From RGIG4079 sp045531405 (GTDB taxonomy: Bacteria > Bacteroidota > Bacteroidia > Bacteroidales > Muribaculaceae): a DNA stretch of 64,000 nt. The stretch spans positions 16,761 through 80,760 of the forward strand of contig JAZSDX010000053.1 of NCBI GenBank assembly GCA_045531405.1, written 5' to 3'. Shown piece by piece: positions 1 through 7,788 of the stretch (its first letter is position 1; each line of letters starts with the position of its first letter). A program made the translations under genes and the position numbers. The notes beneath the pieces were generated by a model that worked only from the letters and a program-made list of their open reading frames with translations, made no database searches and was not told where the DNA came from.

Positions 1-1887
1 AAAGTAACCTTCGGTGTTATATTTTGTAGTATAAGAATTAGAACCATTTTCAGAGATACCACCTGCCAATTCTTGGTTGTTAGGATCTAAGAAGTTGGTT
101 TTAGACGCATATAGATAGTAATAATCACGCAAGTAGTATTCGTGACCAATCATTACGTCAACATTGTTTTTGCCAAATTGACGACCCCAAGTCAACAATT
201 GTTGATGGTTTTGAGCAACCGAACGAGTATGATATTTATAAGACATACCGTTTGAAGAAGCATATTGACCATAGTATGGGTTAGTAAACGCGTTAGTGCG
301 AGTTTCGTCAACTGTTACACCACTGTTCCAAGTAAATTTGAAATCTTTAAGGAATTTGATTTCAGCAAAACCTTGAGCAGTGAAAGCATTACCTTCGTAG
401 TTATCGGTATTGAGTTGATTTTCAGAATATGGGTTGGCTCCTGAGAGTAACATACGTTGATGACCAGCATTATCACCTGTACCAAAGTCATATACAGTAA
501 AGCCATTATCATCTTTCATGATGTTACCATGAGCATCACGCACATAAAGAGGATAAATTGGTGCCATTTGAGTCGCATAAGCAAAGATATTACCCGAAGA
601 GTTTGACGCACCATCTTCACCAAGTGAATTAGCATCAAAGTGAGTGTATGACATATTAGCACCAACTTTCAACCAATTTTTAACTTGGTAATCAGCTTTC
701 AATCGACCGGTAAAGCGTTGGTAGTCAGAGTTTGCGGTAATACCTTCATTATCAAGATAGCTCAAAGATGCATAGAATGAAGAACGATCGGTACCACCAT
801 TGATTGAGAGGTTGTATTCTTGACGAAGGCTTGTTTTATATGCTTCATCCAACCAATCATCAGGAGTTATGAAATATTGTTGACCTTCATATGTTGTCCA
901 GCTACCAAGATAAGCATTTGGGTTTAGTTTACCATTTGTACCGATAAGGTATTGACCATCGGGCACAGTATAAACATTATAACCAAGACCATAAGAACCA
1001 TTACCGGTCATTACGTTATTTACTTGAGCATGAGCCGAAGCTTCGTCCATGCCAAGAGAATTAACGAAATAGCCTTTCAATGCGCCATAATACATTTCAT
1101 AGTATTGACCTGGGTCATTAATAGTGTTGTAATCTTGAGTTGCACGAGTGTTAGCACCCCATTTAGCATCAAGAGTTACTTTAGCATCACCTTGTTTCCC
1201 TTTTTTAGTTGTGATAACGATAACACCGTTAGCACCACGAGCACCATAAAGAGCATTTGATGCAGCATCTTTCAACACTGTCATTGACTCGATGTCTTGA
1301 TTTGAAATATTGTTCAAATCGCCATCATAAGGAGCACCATCGACGATATACAATGGAGCAGAGCCAGCATTGATTGAAGAAATACCACGAATGCGGATTG
1401 TTGGTGAGTTAGAACCGGGTTGACCTGAAGCATTGTTCAATTGCACACCCGAAACTTTACCATTCAAAGCATTAACAGCATTTGAAGTTTGCACCTTGTT
1501 GATGTCGTCAGCTTTTACTACTGCAGCCGAACCTGTATAGGTTGATTTTTTAGCAGTACCGTAAGCCACAACCATCACTTCATCGAGGTTGTTTTCTGAG
1601 TTTGTCAACTCGATACGCATTTCACCTGTTGTGATTGTAACTTGCTTGGTAACCATACCAACGTAAGATACATTCAATTTTGTTACTTTAGCGGGTAGTT
1701 CGATAGAGAATTTACCATCGAGGTCGGTTGCTACACCATTACCACCGCCAACCGGAAGAATAGTAGCGCCAGGAAGTGGCTCTTGGTCTCCGGCATACAC
1801 GACAACCCCTTTCACTGTGCGATTCTGAGCCGAAACGCATAGGCTGATAGAAAGGACTGTCAAAAGTAATAGAAACAGCTTTTTCAT
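1..1887 (-). CDS. SusC/RagA-family TonB-dependent outer membrane receptor (5' part; runs off the window)
   Basis: The minus strand is open from an ATG at 1887 to the window edge (629 codons), so the C-terminal part of the barrel is missing. The N-terminus MKKLFLLLLTVLSISL is a signal peptide. It is followed by a carboxypeptidase-D-like beta-sandwich (about residues 22-95, with GVVVYAGDQEPLPGATI and YVGMV), then a plug with the SusC signature (LNGKVSGVQL, IRIRGISSINAGSAPLYIVDGAP, DIESMTVLKDAASNALYGARGANGVIVI), then barrel strands. Such receptors import glycans or peptides with a SusD lipoprotein, which would lie beyond the left edge. The substrate cannot be told. Start choice is firm: good signal peptide and an upstream promoter-like box. 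Confidence 0.93.
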   Translation of the reverse strand, partial: MKKLFLLLLTVLSISLCVSAQNRTVKGVVVYAGDQEPLPGATILPVGGGNGVATDLDGKFSIELPAKVTKLNVSYVGMVTKQVTITTGEMRIELTNSENNLDEVMVVAYGTAKKSTYTGSAAVVKADDINKVQTSNAVNALNGKVSGVQLNNASGQPGSNSPTIRIRGISSINAGSAPLYIVDGAPYDGDLNNISNQDIESMTVLKDAASNALYGARGANGVIVITTKKGKQGDAKVTLDAKWGANTRATQDYNTINDPGQYYEMYYGALKGYFVNSLGMDEASAHAQVNNVMTGNGSYGLGYNVYTVPDGQYLIGTNGKLNPNAYLGSWTTYEGQQYFITPDDWLDEAYKTSLRQEYNLSINGGTDRSSFYASLSYLDNEGITANSDYQRFTGRLKADYQVKNWLKVGANMSYTHFDANSLGEDGASNSSGNIFAYATQMAPIYPLYVRDAHGNIMKDDNGFTVYDFGTGDNAGHQRMLLSGANPYSENQLNTDNYEGNAFTAQGFAEIKFLKDFKFTWNSGVTVDETRTNAFTNPYYGQYASSNGMSYKYHTRSVAQNHQQLLTWGRQFGKNNVDVMIGHEYYLRDYYYLYASKTNFLDPNNQELAGGISENGSNSYTTKYNTEGYF

Positions 1888-1988
1888 AAATTAATAATTA
1901 ATTAAACATAAAATAATTTGTTATTTTCATTTTTTATTTCTCTCATTCTTCATTAGGTACATCACGTCATAATACACCTAATAAGATG

Positions 1989-2022
1989 CAAAGATAAATA
2001 AAAATATCTAATCATAAACAAA
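1989..2022 (-). promoter_or_regulatory. Bacteroidetes-type promoter for the susC-like gene
   Basis: On the minus strand TTTG (2022-2019) is followed after 22 bp by TATCTTTG (1996-1989), matching TTTG/TAnnTTTG. The leader to the ATG at 1887 would be about 95 nt. The spacer is slightly longer than usual. Seen by eye only. Confidence 0.5.
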
Positions 2023-2271
2023 TGTTGGCAGATTTTCTTCGATTTTAACATTTAACATTTTGGAGATTTTACCTCATTTTTATCACAAAATGGCTTTCTT
2101 TGCAAAAAATAGCGACATAAAAGTCACTAAAAAACAAAAAATCGTTATCAGTTTGATTTTATCGACAACATTTGCCTCGATTTTAATAATGTTAAAAACA
2201 TATCAATTCATTATTCTAACAATTCATTTCCTATTATTGGTGTCCGATAAAACATTTTCAAGGACAAATGC

Positions 2272-2308
2272 GTGCGAAGCACGGGAAATGCTTTCATGTG
2301 CTTCGCAC
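2272..2308. repeat. Perfect 11-bp inverted repeat
   Basis: GTGCGAAGCAC (2272-2282) is mirrored by GTGCTTCGCAC (2298-2308) around a 15-nt loop. Each arm is itself nearly self-complementary (GTGC..GCAC). No T-run follows on either strand, so an ordinary intrinsic terminator is unlikely. It could be an RNA hairpin, an operator or a mobile-element remnant. Confidence 0.7.
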
Positions 2309-2519
2309 TACTTCAATGATTCAATCATATATAGGGGGCTTGTAATTTACAACAAGAACTCTCAACCGCATAAATTCAGCAACTGAACCCTCTTTTTGAT
2401 GCTCTATCGACGCTTACCGGACAGCAATAATTTCCTATACCACCAATTCCGAAACAATTATTTGAAATCTTCTAAAAATCACTTTTTGATGCCGTTATAC
2501 TTATTTTATTCTATTTTTA

Positions 2520-2551
2520 TTTGCATTTTGTTATTAAAAAGCATAATTTTG
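2520..2551 (+). promoter_or_regulatory. Bacteroidetes-type promoter for the ilv operon
   Basis: TTTG (2520-2523), 20 bp, then TAATTTTG (2544-2551), an exact match to TAnnTTTG. Transcription would start near 2558, giving a leader of about 220 nt before ilvD that contains the leader peptide and the competing hairpins. The words TTGCA (2521-2525) and TGCAA (2550-2554) flank the core and recur upstream of ilvC. Confidence 0.7.
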
Positions 2552-2607
2552 CAACCAATTCAATAAAATGTTAGATGAATCGTCAATATTTACAATCAAG
2601 TTTTAAT

Positions 2608-2652
2608 ATGACTCACCTGCATCATGTGGTTGCAGTCGTCAACGTCCTATAA
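2608..2652 (+). CDS. ilv leader peptide (14 aa, valine-rich)
   Basis: The short frame reads MTHLHHVVAVVNVL and stops with TAA at 2650-2652. Five of 14 codons are valine and two are leucine, the layout expected of an attenuation leader ahead of a branched-chain amino acid operon. It lies about 50 nt after the predicted transcription start and ends 4 nt before the first arm of the competing hairpins. The peptide has no function of its own; ribosome stalling at the Val codons would be the signal. Reading frame and position are seen directly; the mechanism is inferred from classical ilv/leu leaders. Confidence 0.75.
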   Translation: MTHLHHVVAVVNVL

Positions 2653-2656
2653 TTAT

Positions 2657-2750
2657 GGGAGGGAAATTTGATTGTATATATTACACATTAAATATATATA
2701 ATAACATATAACACAATGCCTCCCCACCATGCAACACGCAAAAGGGAGGC
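2657..2750 (+). promoter_or_regulatory. Putative transcription attenuator of the ilv operon
   Basis: Three mutually exclusive arms are visible. A is GGGAGG (2657-2662), B is GCCTCCC (2718-2724) and C is GGGAGGC (2744-2750). B:C forms a 7-bp hairpin followed by only a short T-run (TTTGCAGTT). A:B forms a 6-bp alternative. A ribosome stalled on early Val codons leaves A free to capture B; a ribosome at the stop codon covers A, so B:C forms. That is textbook attenuation geometry. The weak T-run means B:C could be a pause or rho-assisted site. Arm C lies 15 nt upstream of the ilvD Shine-Dalgarno-like GGAGG (2766-2770). Confidence 0.6.
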
Positions 2751-2779
2751 TTTGCAGTTAAAAACGGAGGAAAAAAATT

Positions 2780-4609
2780 ATGAGTAAACCACTCAGAAGT
2801 GCAGCCAGCACACAAGGAAGAAGAATGGCAGGGGCTCGCGCTCTATGGCGTGCCAATGGTATGAAGGAGGAACAAATAGGCAAACCTATCATTGCCGTCG
2901 TCAATTCATTCACTCAATTTGTGCCCGGGCACACTCATCTCCACGAAATAGGTCAAATAGTAAAAGCCGAAATAGAAAAGCAAGGTTGCTTTGCTGCCGA
3001 GTTTAACACAATAGCCATCGACGATGGTATCGCAATGGGTCATGACGGGATGTTATATTCACTCCCCTCTCGCGACCTTATCGCCGACTCGGTAGAATAT
3101 ATGGTAAATGCGCATAAAGCCGACGCTATGGTGTGTATATCTAACTGCGACAAAGTTACTCCCGGTATGCTCATGGCTGCCATGCGATTAAACATCCCTG
3201 CAATCTTCGTATCGGGAGGTCCTATGGAAGCCGGACGCCTTGGCGATCGCCCTCTTGACCTCATTGACATCATGATTGATGCCGCCGACGAAAGTGTTGA
3301 TGACGACACTGTTACAAAACTTGAGCAACGAGGTTGCCCCACATGTGGCTCATGCTCCGGAATGTTTACTGCCAACTCGATGAACTCGCTCAACGAAGCT
3401 ATCGGTTTGGCTCTTCCCGGCAATGGAACAATCGTTGCCACTCATGCCAATCGCACCGAGTTATTCAAGAAAGCAGCACAACAAATCGTAAAAAACACTT
3501 TTGCATACTACTACGATGACGACGAAAGCGTGTTGCCTCGTAATATCGCAACTCGCCAAGCGATGCTCAATGCTATGGCTCTCGACATTGCCATGGGAGG
3601 TTCTACAAATACAGTGCTTCACCTTCTTGCGATTGCTAATGAAGCTGAAGCCCAATTTAACATGGACGATATTGACGCTCTTTCACGCAAGACTCCTGTA
3701 TTATGTAAAGTTGCGCCAAACTCAAAATATCACATTCAAGATGTAAACCGTGCAGGTGGTATCATCTCTATCATGAAAGTTCTTGCCGAAGAAGGTATTA
3801 TTGACACAACCGTAAAACGCGTTGACGGTCTTACTCTTGGCGATGCTATTGAAAAATATGCTATCGGTGGCAAAAATTTCGATGCCGAAGCCGAAGCTAT
3901 GTGGAAAAGCGCACCGGGCGAGAAGAAAAACATCGTACTCGGTTCGCAAAATTGCACCTACGACACCCTTGACACCGACCGTGAAAAAGGTTGTATTCGC
4001 GACTTTGAACACGCATACGTAAAAGATGGCGGGTTGGCAGTGCTACGTGGCAACATCGCTCTTGATGGTTGTGTTGTAAAAACTGCCGGTGTGGATGAAA
4101 GCATTTTCCACTTCTGTGGCCCTGCAAAAGTATTCGAATCACAAGAAGATGCTGTTGAAAGCATCCTTCGCGACAAAGTTGTAGCCGGTGACGTGGTAGT
4201 TATCACTCACGAAGGTCCTAAAGGTGGTCCGGGCATGCAAGAAATGCTCTACCCCACAAGCTATATCAAGAGTAAACACTTGGGCAAAGAGTGTGCGCTC
4301 ATTACCGACGGACGCTTCTCGGGTGGTACATCTGGACTTTCAATCGGGCACATTTCACCCGAAGCTGCAGCCGGGGGCAATATCGGTCTTGTTCGTGATG
4401 GTGACATTATTGATATCAACATTCCACAACGCACTATCAGCGTGGAAATCAGCGATGAAGAACTTGCCAACCGTCGCAAAGAGGAAGAAGCACGAGGCAA
4501 AGATGCATTCACACCACGCAATCGCAATCGTGTGATTTCAAAAGCTTTGCGCGCTTATGCGTCAATGGTAACATCGGCCGACAAAGGAGGCGTGAGAGGA
4601 GAGATATAA
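2780..4609 (+). CDS. ilvD: Dihydroxy-acid dehydratase
   Basis: Cytoplasmic Fe-S enzyme that dehydrates 2,3-dihydroxy-isovalerate and 2,3-dihydroxy-3-methylvalerate to the 2-oxo acids of valine and isoleucine synthesis. The 609 residues match the usual length. Both family signatures are present: CISNCDKVTPGM (cluster Cys at 123) and GCPTCGSCSGMFTANSMN (Cys 186, 189, 192), plus LITDGRFSGGTSGLSIGHISPEAA near the C-terminus. The ATG at 2780 follows GGAGG at 2766-2770, an unusually strong Shine-Dalgarno for this phylum. First enzyme gene of the operon, behind the leader/attenuator. Confidence 0.97.
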   Translation: MSKPLRSAASTQGRRMAGARALWRANGMKEEQIGKPIIAVVNSFTQFVPGHTHLHEIGQIVKAEIEKQGCFAAEFNTIAIDDGIAMGHDGMLYSLPSRDLIADSVEYMVNAHKADAMVCISNCDKVTPGMLMAAMRLNIPAIFVSGGPMEAGRLGDRPLDLIDIMIDAADESVDDDTVTKLEQRGCPTCGSCSGMFTANSMNSLNEAIGLALPGNGTIVATHANRTELFKKAAQQIVKNTFAYYYDDDESVLPRNIATRQAMLNAMALDIAMGGSTNTVLHLLAIANEAEAQFNMDDIDALSRKTPVLCKVAPNSKYHIQDVNRAGGIISIMKVLAEEGIIDTTVKRVDGLTLGDAIEKYAIGGKNFDAEAEAMWKSAPGEKKNIVLGSQNCTYDTLDTDREKGCIRDFEHAYVKDGGLAVLRGNIALDGCVVKTAGVDESIFHFCGPAKVFESQEDAVESILRDKVVAGDVVVITHEGPKGGPGMQEMLYPTSYIKSKHLGKECALITDGRFSGGTSGLSIGHISPEAAAGGNIGLVRDGDIIDINIPQRTISVEISDEELANRRKEEEARGKDAFTPRNRNRVISKALRAYASMVTSADKGGVRGEI

Positions 4610-4661
4610 TGTATAATGCACAATGCATAATTCATAATTAGAAAATTTCAATTTACAATAT
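4610..4661. repeat. Short degenerate AT-rich repeat between ilvD and ilvB
   Basis: The 52-bp spacer holds imperfect tandem copies of a word like ATAATGCACA / ATAATTCATAATT. Spacers of this kind are scattered through Bacteroidales genomes. It has no coding content and no clear hairpin. Confidence 0.4.
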
Positions 4662-6377
4662 ATGGCTGAAAAAATAACAGGAGCCGAGGCTTTAATAAAG
4701 TCATTGATTGCCGAAGGAGTTGACCGTGTGTTTGGTTATCCCGGTGGCGCAATCATTCCGGTATATGACAAATTATATGATTATACCGACCAATTAAAAC
4801 ATATTCTCGTTCGCCATGAACAAGGTGCAACCCATGCTGCACAAGGTTATGCTCGCGTAACCGGTCGTCCCGGCGTGGTTATCGTGACATCAGGTCCTGC
4901 CGCAACAAATGTAATTACCGGTTTGAGCGACGCTTTAATGGATAGCACTCCTTTGGTGGTGATTACCGGTCAAGTAGCATCATCGTTCCTTGGTAGCGAT
5001 GCCTTCCAAGAAACCGACGTGGTAGGTATCACTCAACCTATTACAAAGTGGGCAGTACAAATTCGCCGTGCCGAAGATATTCCCGCAGCAGTGGCTCGAG
5101 CCTTCTATATTGCAAACTCAGGACGCCCCGGTCCGGTAGTGCTTGATATTGCGAAAGATGCTCAAAATGGGCTTGTTGAATGGAATCACAAGAAATGCGA
5201 CTATATTCGTAGCTATATCCCCTACCCCAAAATCAACGACAACGATCTCAAAAAAGTAGCCGACATTATTAATTCGGCAAAACGTCCAATGCTTATTTCG
5301 GGACATGGTGTGATGATTTCGGGCGCAGAAAAAGAGCTTGCGGCTGTTGCCGAAAAAGCAAATATCCCTGTTGCTGCAACGCTTCTCGGTCTTTCAACCA
5401 TGCCAAGTAATCACCCTCTATATAAAGGTATGCTTGGTATGCATGGAAATATCGGTCCGAATGTCAACACAAATCGTTGCGATGTGTTGATAGCTATCGG
5501 TATGCGTTTCGACGACCGTGTAACGGGCGATACTTCAAAATATGCAAAGCAAGCAAAAATCATCCATATCGACATCGACTCATCGGAATTTGACAAAAAC
5601 ATCAAAACCGATGCCACTATTCATGGCGATGCTCGTGAAGCGCTTGAAAAACTTCTACCTCTTATCAACCCTGCCGACCACAGCGAATGGCTCAAAACAT
5701 TTGATGTATGCGACAAAGTCGAGCAAGAAAAAGTTGTGAAACGTGAAGTATATCGCACCGAAGGCACGATGACAATGGGCGAAGTGGCATATAAAGTATC
5801 CAAAGCCACCGGCGACAAAGCTGTATTGGTTACCGATGTGGGACAAAATCAAATGTTCTCATCACGTTATTTCCGCTACACCGATCCCAAAAGCATTCTC
5901 ACATCAGGAGGTCTTGGCACAATGGGATTTGGGCTACCCGCTTCTATCGGAGCTAAAATGGGTGCACCCGAACGCACAGTGTGCTTCTTCACCGGTGATG
6001 GCGGATTACAAATGACGATACAAGAACTCGGTACGATTATGGAGTATGGTACCGATGTAAAAATCATACTTCTCAACAATAATTTCCTTGGCAATGTGCG
6101 TCAATGGCAAGAATTATTCTTCCAATGCCGTTTCTCTCAAACACCAATGATTAACCCCGATTTTGTGGCAATAGCAAAAGCTTATGGCATCGCTGCCGAA
6201 AACGTAGAAACTCGTGAACAACTCGACGATGCTATCGCTCGTATGCTCAACCACAAAGGTGCTTATATGCTCAATGTAAATATTGACCATACCGATATGA
6301 TTTTCCCAATGACACCTCCCGGAGCAGGCGTTGACACAATCATGCTTAATGCCACTGAGATGTATCAAATCGACTAA
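4662..6377 (+). CDS. ilvB: Acetolactate synthase, large (catalytic) subunit
   Basis: Thiamine-diphosphate enzyme that condenses two pyruvates to acetolactate, or pyruvate with 2-oxobutyrate, the first common step of valine/leucine/isoleucine synthesis. Three domains are recognisable in 571 residues: N-terminal ThDP-pyrimidine domain (FGYPGGAIIPVYDKL, catalytic Glu 53 in RHEQGATHAAQGYAR), central domain, and C-terminal ThDP-pyrophosphate domain (GDGG from residue 445 followed by NNNFLGNVRQWQ). Length is typical. It forms a holoenzyme with the small subunit encoded 13 bp downstream. Confidence 0.96.
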   Translation: MAEKITGAEALIKSLIAEGVDRVFGYPGGAIIPVYDKLYDYTDQLKHILVRHEQGATHAAQGYARVTGRPGVVIVTSGPAATNVITGLSDALMDSTPLVVITGQVASSFLGSDAFQETDVVGITQPITKWAVQIRRAEDIPAAVARAFYIANSGRPGPVVLDIAKDAQNGLVEWNHKKCDYIRSYIPYPKINDNDLKKVADIINSAKRPMLISGHGVMISGAEKELAAVAEKANIPVAATLLGLSTMPSNHPLYKGMLGMHGNIGPNVNTNRCDVLIAIGMRFDDRVTGDTSKYAKQAKIIHIDIDSSEFDKNIKTDATIHGDAREALEKLLPLINPADHSEWLKTFDVCDKVEQEKVVKREVYRTEGTMTMGEVAYKVSKATGDKAVLVTDVGQNQMFSSRYFRYTDPKSILTSGGLGTMGFGLPASIGAKMGAPERTVCFFTGDGGLQMTIQELGTIMEYGTDVKIILLNNNFLGNVRQWQELFFQCRFSQTPMINPDFVAIAKAYGIAAENVETREQLDDAIARMLNHKGAYMLNVNIDHTDMIFPMTPPGAGVDTIMLNATEMYQID

Positions 6378-6390
6378 AACATTGTAAACA

Positions 6391-6939
6391 ATGGAAAAAC
6401 AATTATTTACCGTAACCGTATTTTCTGAAAACCAGGTTGGTTTGCTCAACCAAATTTCAATTATATACACTCGCCGTTGCCTCAACATCGAGAGCCTATC
6501 AGTGAGTCCATCTTCAATCGAAGGGATACACAAATTCACTATTACCACATGGAGCGACCGTGTGACAATGGAAAAGGTAGTAAAGCAAATCGAAAAACGT
6601 ATCGACGTATTGAAATCATTCCTATACACCGATGACGAAATTGTATATCAAGAAATTGCACTCTATAAAGTTCCCACAGAGCAACTCCTCAACGAGAAAA
6701 ATTTAGAAGGAATCATTCGTCGTCACAATGCTCGCATTCTTGAAATCACAAAGGAATATACTGTGATTGAAAAATCGGGGCATAGCGACGAGACAGAGGC
6801 TTTGTTTGAGGAATTGAAGCATTACGACATACGCCAATTTGTGCGCAGTGGTCGTGTAGCAGTCACAAAGTCAACCGAAGAATATGTAACAATGTTCCTT
6901 GAAGAGCAAGCACGTCACCGTGCCGAAGGGCTAATCTAA
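6391..6939 (+). CDS. ilvN: Acetolactate synthase, small (regulatory) subunit
   Basis: The N-terminal ~80 residues form an ACT domain (LFTVTVFSENQVGLLNQISIIYTRRCLNIESLSV), followed by the C-terminal ACT-like half typical of IlvN/IlvH. The 182-residue length fits the long small-subunit form. It activates IlvB and gives valine feedback control in known homologues. It begins 13 bp after ilvB, and the thioesterase gene begins 6 bp after it, so co-transcription is very likely. Confidence 0.94.
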   Translation: MEKQLFTVTVFSENQVGLLNQISIIYTRRCLNIESLSVSPSSIEGIHKFTITTWSDRVTMEKVVKQIEKRIDVLKSFLYTDDEIVYQEIALYKVPTEQLLNEKNLEGIIRRHNARILEITKEYTVIEKSGHSDETEALFEELKHYDIRQFVRSGRVAVTKSTEEYVTMFLEEQARHRAEGLI

Positions 6940-6945
6940 ATACAA

Positions 6946-7689
6946 ATGAGACCAAAGGAACATACTCATAAATATTTTCTCACTGCAGGCGAATGTAATG
7001 CACAACGCCAAATGCCCATCACTCTCATCGCTCAACGAGTGATTGAAATTGCCACCGAACATGCCAATATACTCGGCGTGGGTTATAGCGATATGATTAA
7101 ATTCAACTCGGGTTGGGTGTTGAGCCGCATGTCAATCGAAATGACTCGCTATCCGGGAGTGAACGAGGAATACAGTTTAATTACATGGATTGAAGGTTTT
7201 AATCGACTTTATTCTGAGCGTAATATGGAGATTCAAGATGGAAATGGCGAAACAATAGGATATGTGCGAACAATATGGGTTGCAATCGACATGGACACTC
7301 GTCGTCCATCAGACCTTTCAAACATTTCTTGGCTTGCCGAAACAATCAACGATCGTCCTTGTCCTATTGCCAAGCAAAGCCGATTGATGCCGGTGAAAGA
7401 TGAAGATGCCACAATTATGGTACAACATCAATTTAGAGTTACCGACATTGATTTTAATCGCCACGTAAATAGCGTGAGGTATATGGATGCTTTGCTCAAC
7501 CAATGGAATTTAGAGCATTTTGACAATAACGATATTGCTCGTTTTGAAATTCAATATCTCCACGAAACCCACTTTGGCGACAATGCTGTGGTTAAATCTA
7601 AAGTTGCCGATAATGTTGCCGAATCGGAGATTTCGGTTGGCGAAAACGCATCTTGTAGAGCAAAAATCTCTTTTATAAGCAAAATTTGA
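6946..7689 (+). CDS. Acyl-ACP thioesterase
   Basis: The 247-residue protein looks like the plant FatA/B-type acyl-ACP thioesterase family of bacteria, with two hotdog folds. The first half has FNSGWVLSRMSIEMTRYPGVNEEY and TWIEGFNRLYSERNMEI; the second begins near HQFRVTDIDFNRHVNSVRYMDALL, whose N-x-H-x-N active-site pattern is visible. It would release fatty acids from acyl carrier protein in the cytoplasm. It is inserted between ilvN and ilvC. From memory, a thioesterase in the ilv operon is also seen in Bacteroides. Its purpose there is unclear; branched-chain acyl-ACP as substrate is speculation. Confidence 0.85.
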   Translation: MRPKEHTHKYFLTAGECNAQRQMPITLIAQRVIEIATEHANILGVGYSDMIKFNSGWVLSRMSIEMTRYPGVNEEYSLITWIEGFNRLYSERNMEIQDGNGETIGYVRTIWVAIDMDTRRPSDLSNISWLAETINDRPCPIAKQSRLMPVKDEDATIMVQHQFRVTDIDFNRHVNSVRYMDALLNQWNLEHFDNNDIARFEIQYLHETHFGDNAVVKSKVADNVAESEISVGENASCRAKISFISKI

Positions 7690-7715
7690 CACAAAAATTA
7701 AATATTTAATTGCAT

Positions 7716-7750
7716 TTTGTTGCTAAATTACAATTAAAGCAGTAAATTTG
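7716..7750 (+). promoter_or_regulatory. Possible internal promoter for ilvC
   Basis: TTTG (7716-7719) and TAAATTTG (7743-7750) fit TTTG/TAnnTTTG with a long 23-bp spacer, in the 99-bp gap between the thioesterase gene and ilvC. The 12-mer TTGCATTTTGTT (7710-7721) also occurs at 2521-2532 in the ilvD promoter, and both boxes continue TTTGCAAC. ilvC may therefore be read both from the operon and from its own start. Confidence 0.5.
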
Positions 7751-7788
7751 CAACAAAATCACAAAAAAACTAATATAACAATTCAATT

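Larger units (their letters stand above)
1888..2519. other. Gene-free divergent intergenic region
   Basis: Between the susC-like start and the ilv promoter I see no convincing gene. One AT-rich frame at 2060-2386 (plus, 108 codons) is open but has no ribosome binding site, recognisable domain or bacterial-looking composition, and it contains the inverted repeat at 2272-2308. Confidence 0.5.

Noticed and set aside
2060..2386. 108-codon plus-strand frame upstream of the ilv promoter
   Set aside because: Very AT-rich, no domain, no ribosome site, composition of random sequence, and it contains a perfect inverted repeat. Not listed as a gene.
3040..3441. 133-codon minus-strand frame inside ilvD
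   Set aside because: Antisense shadow; the plus strand encodes conserved Fe-S ligands here.
6114..6629. 171-codon minus-strand frame across the ilvB-ilvN junction
   Set aside because: Antisense shadow of two certain genes; no independent support.
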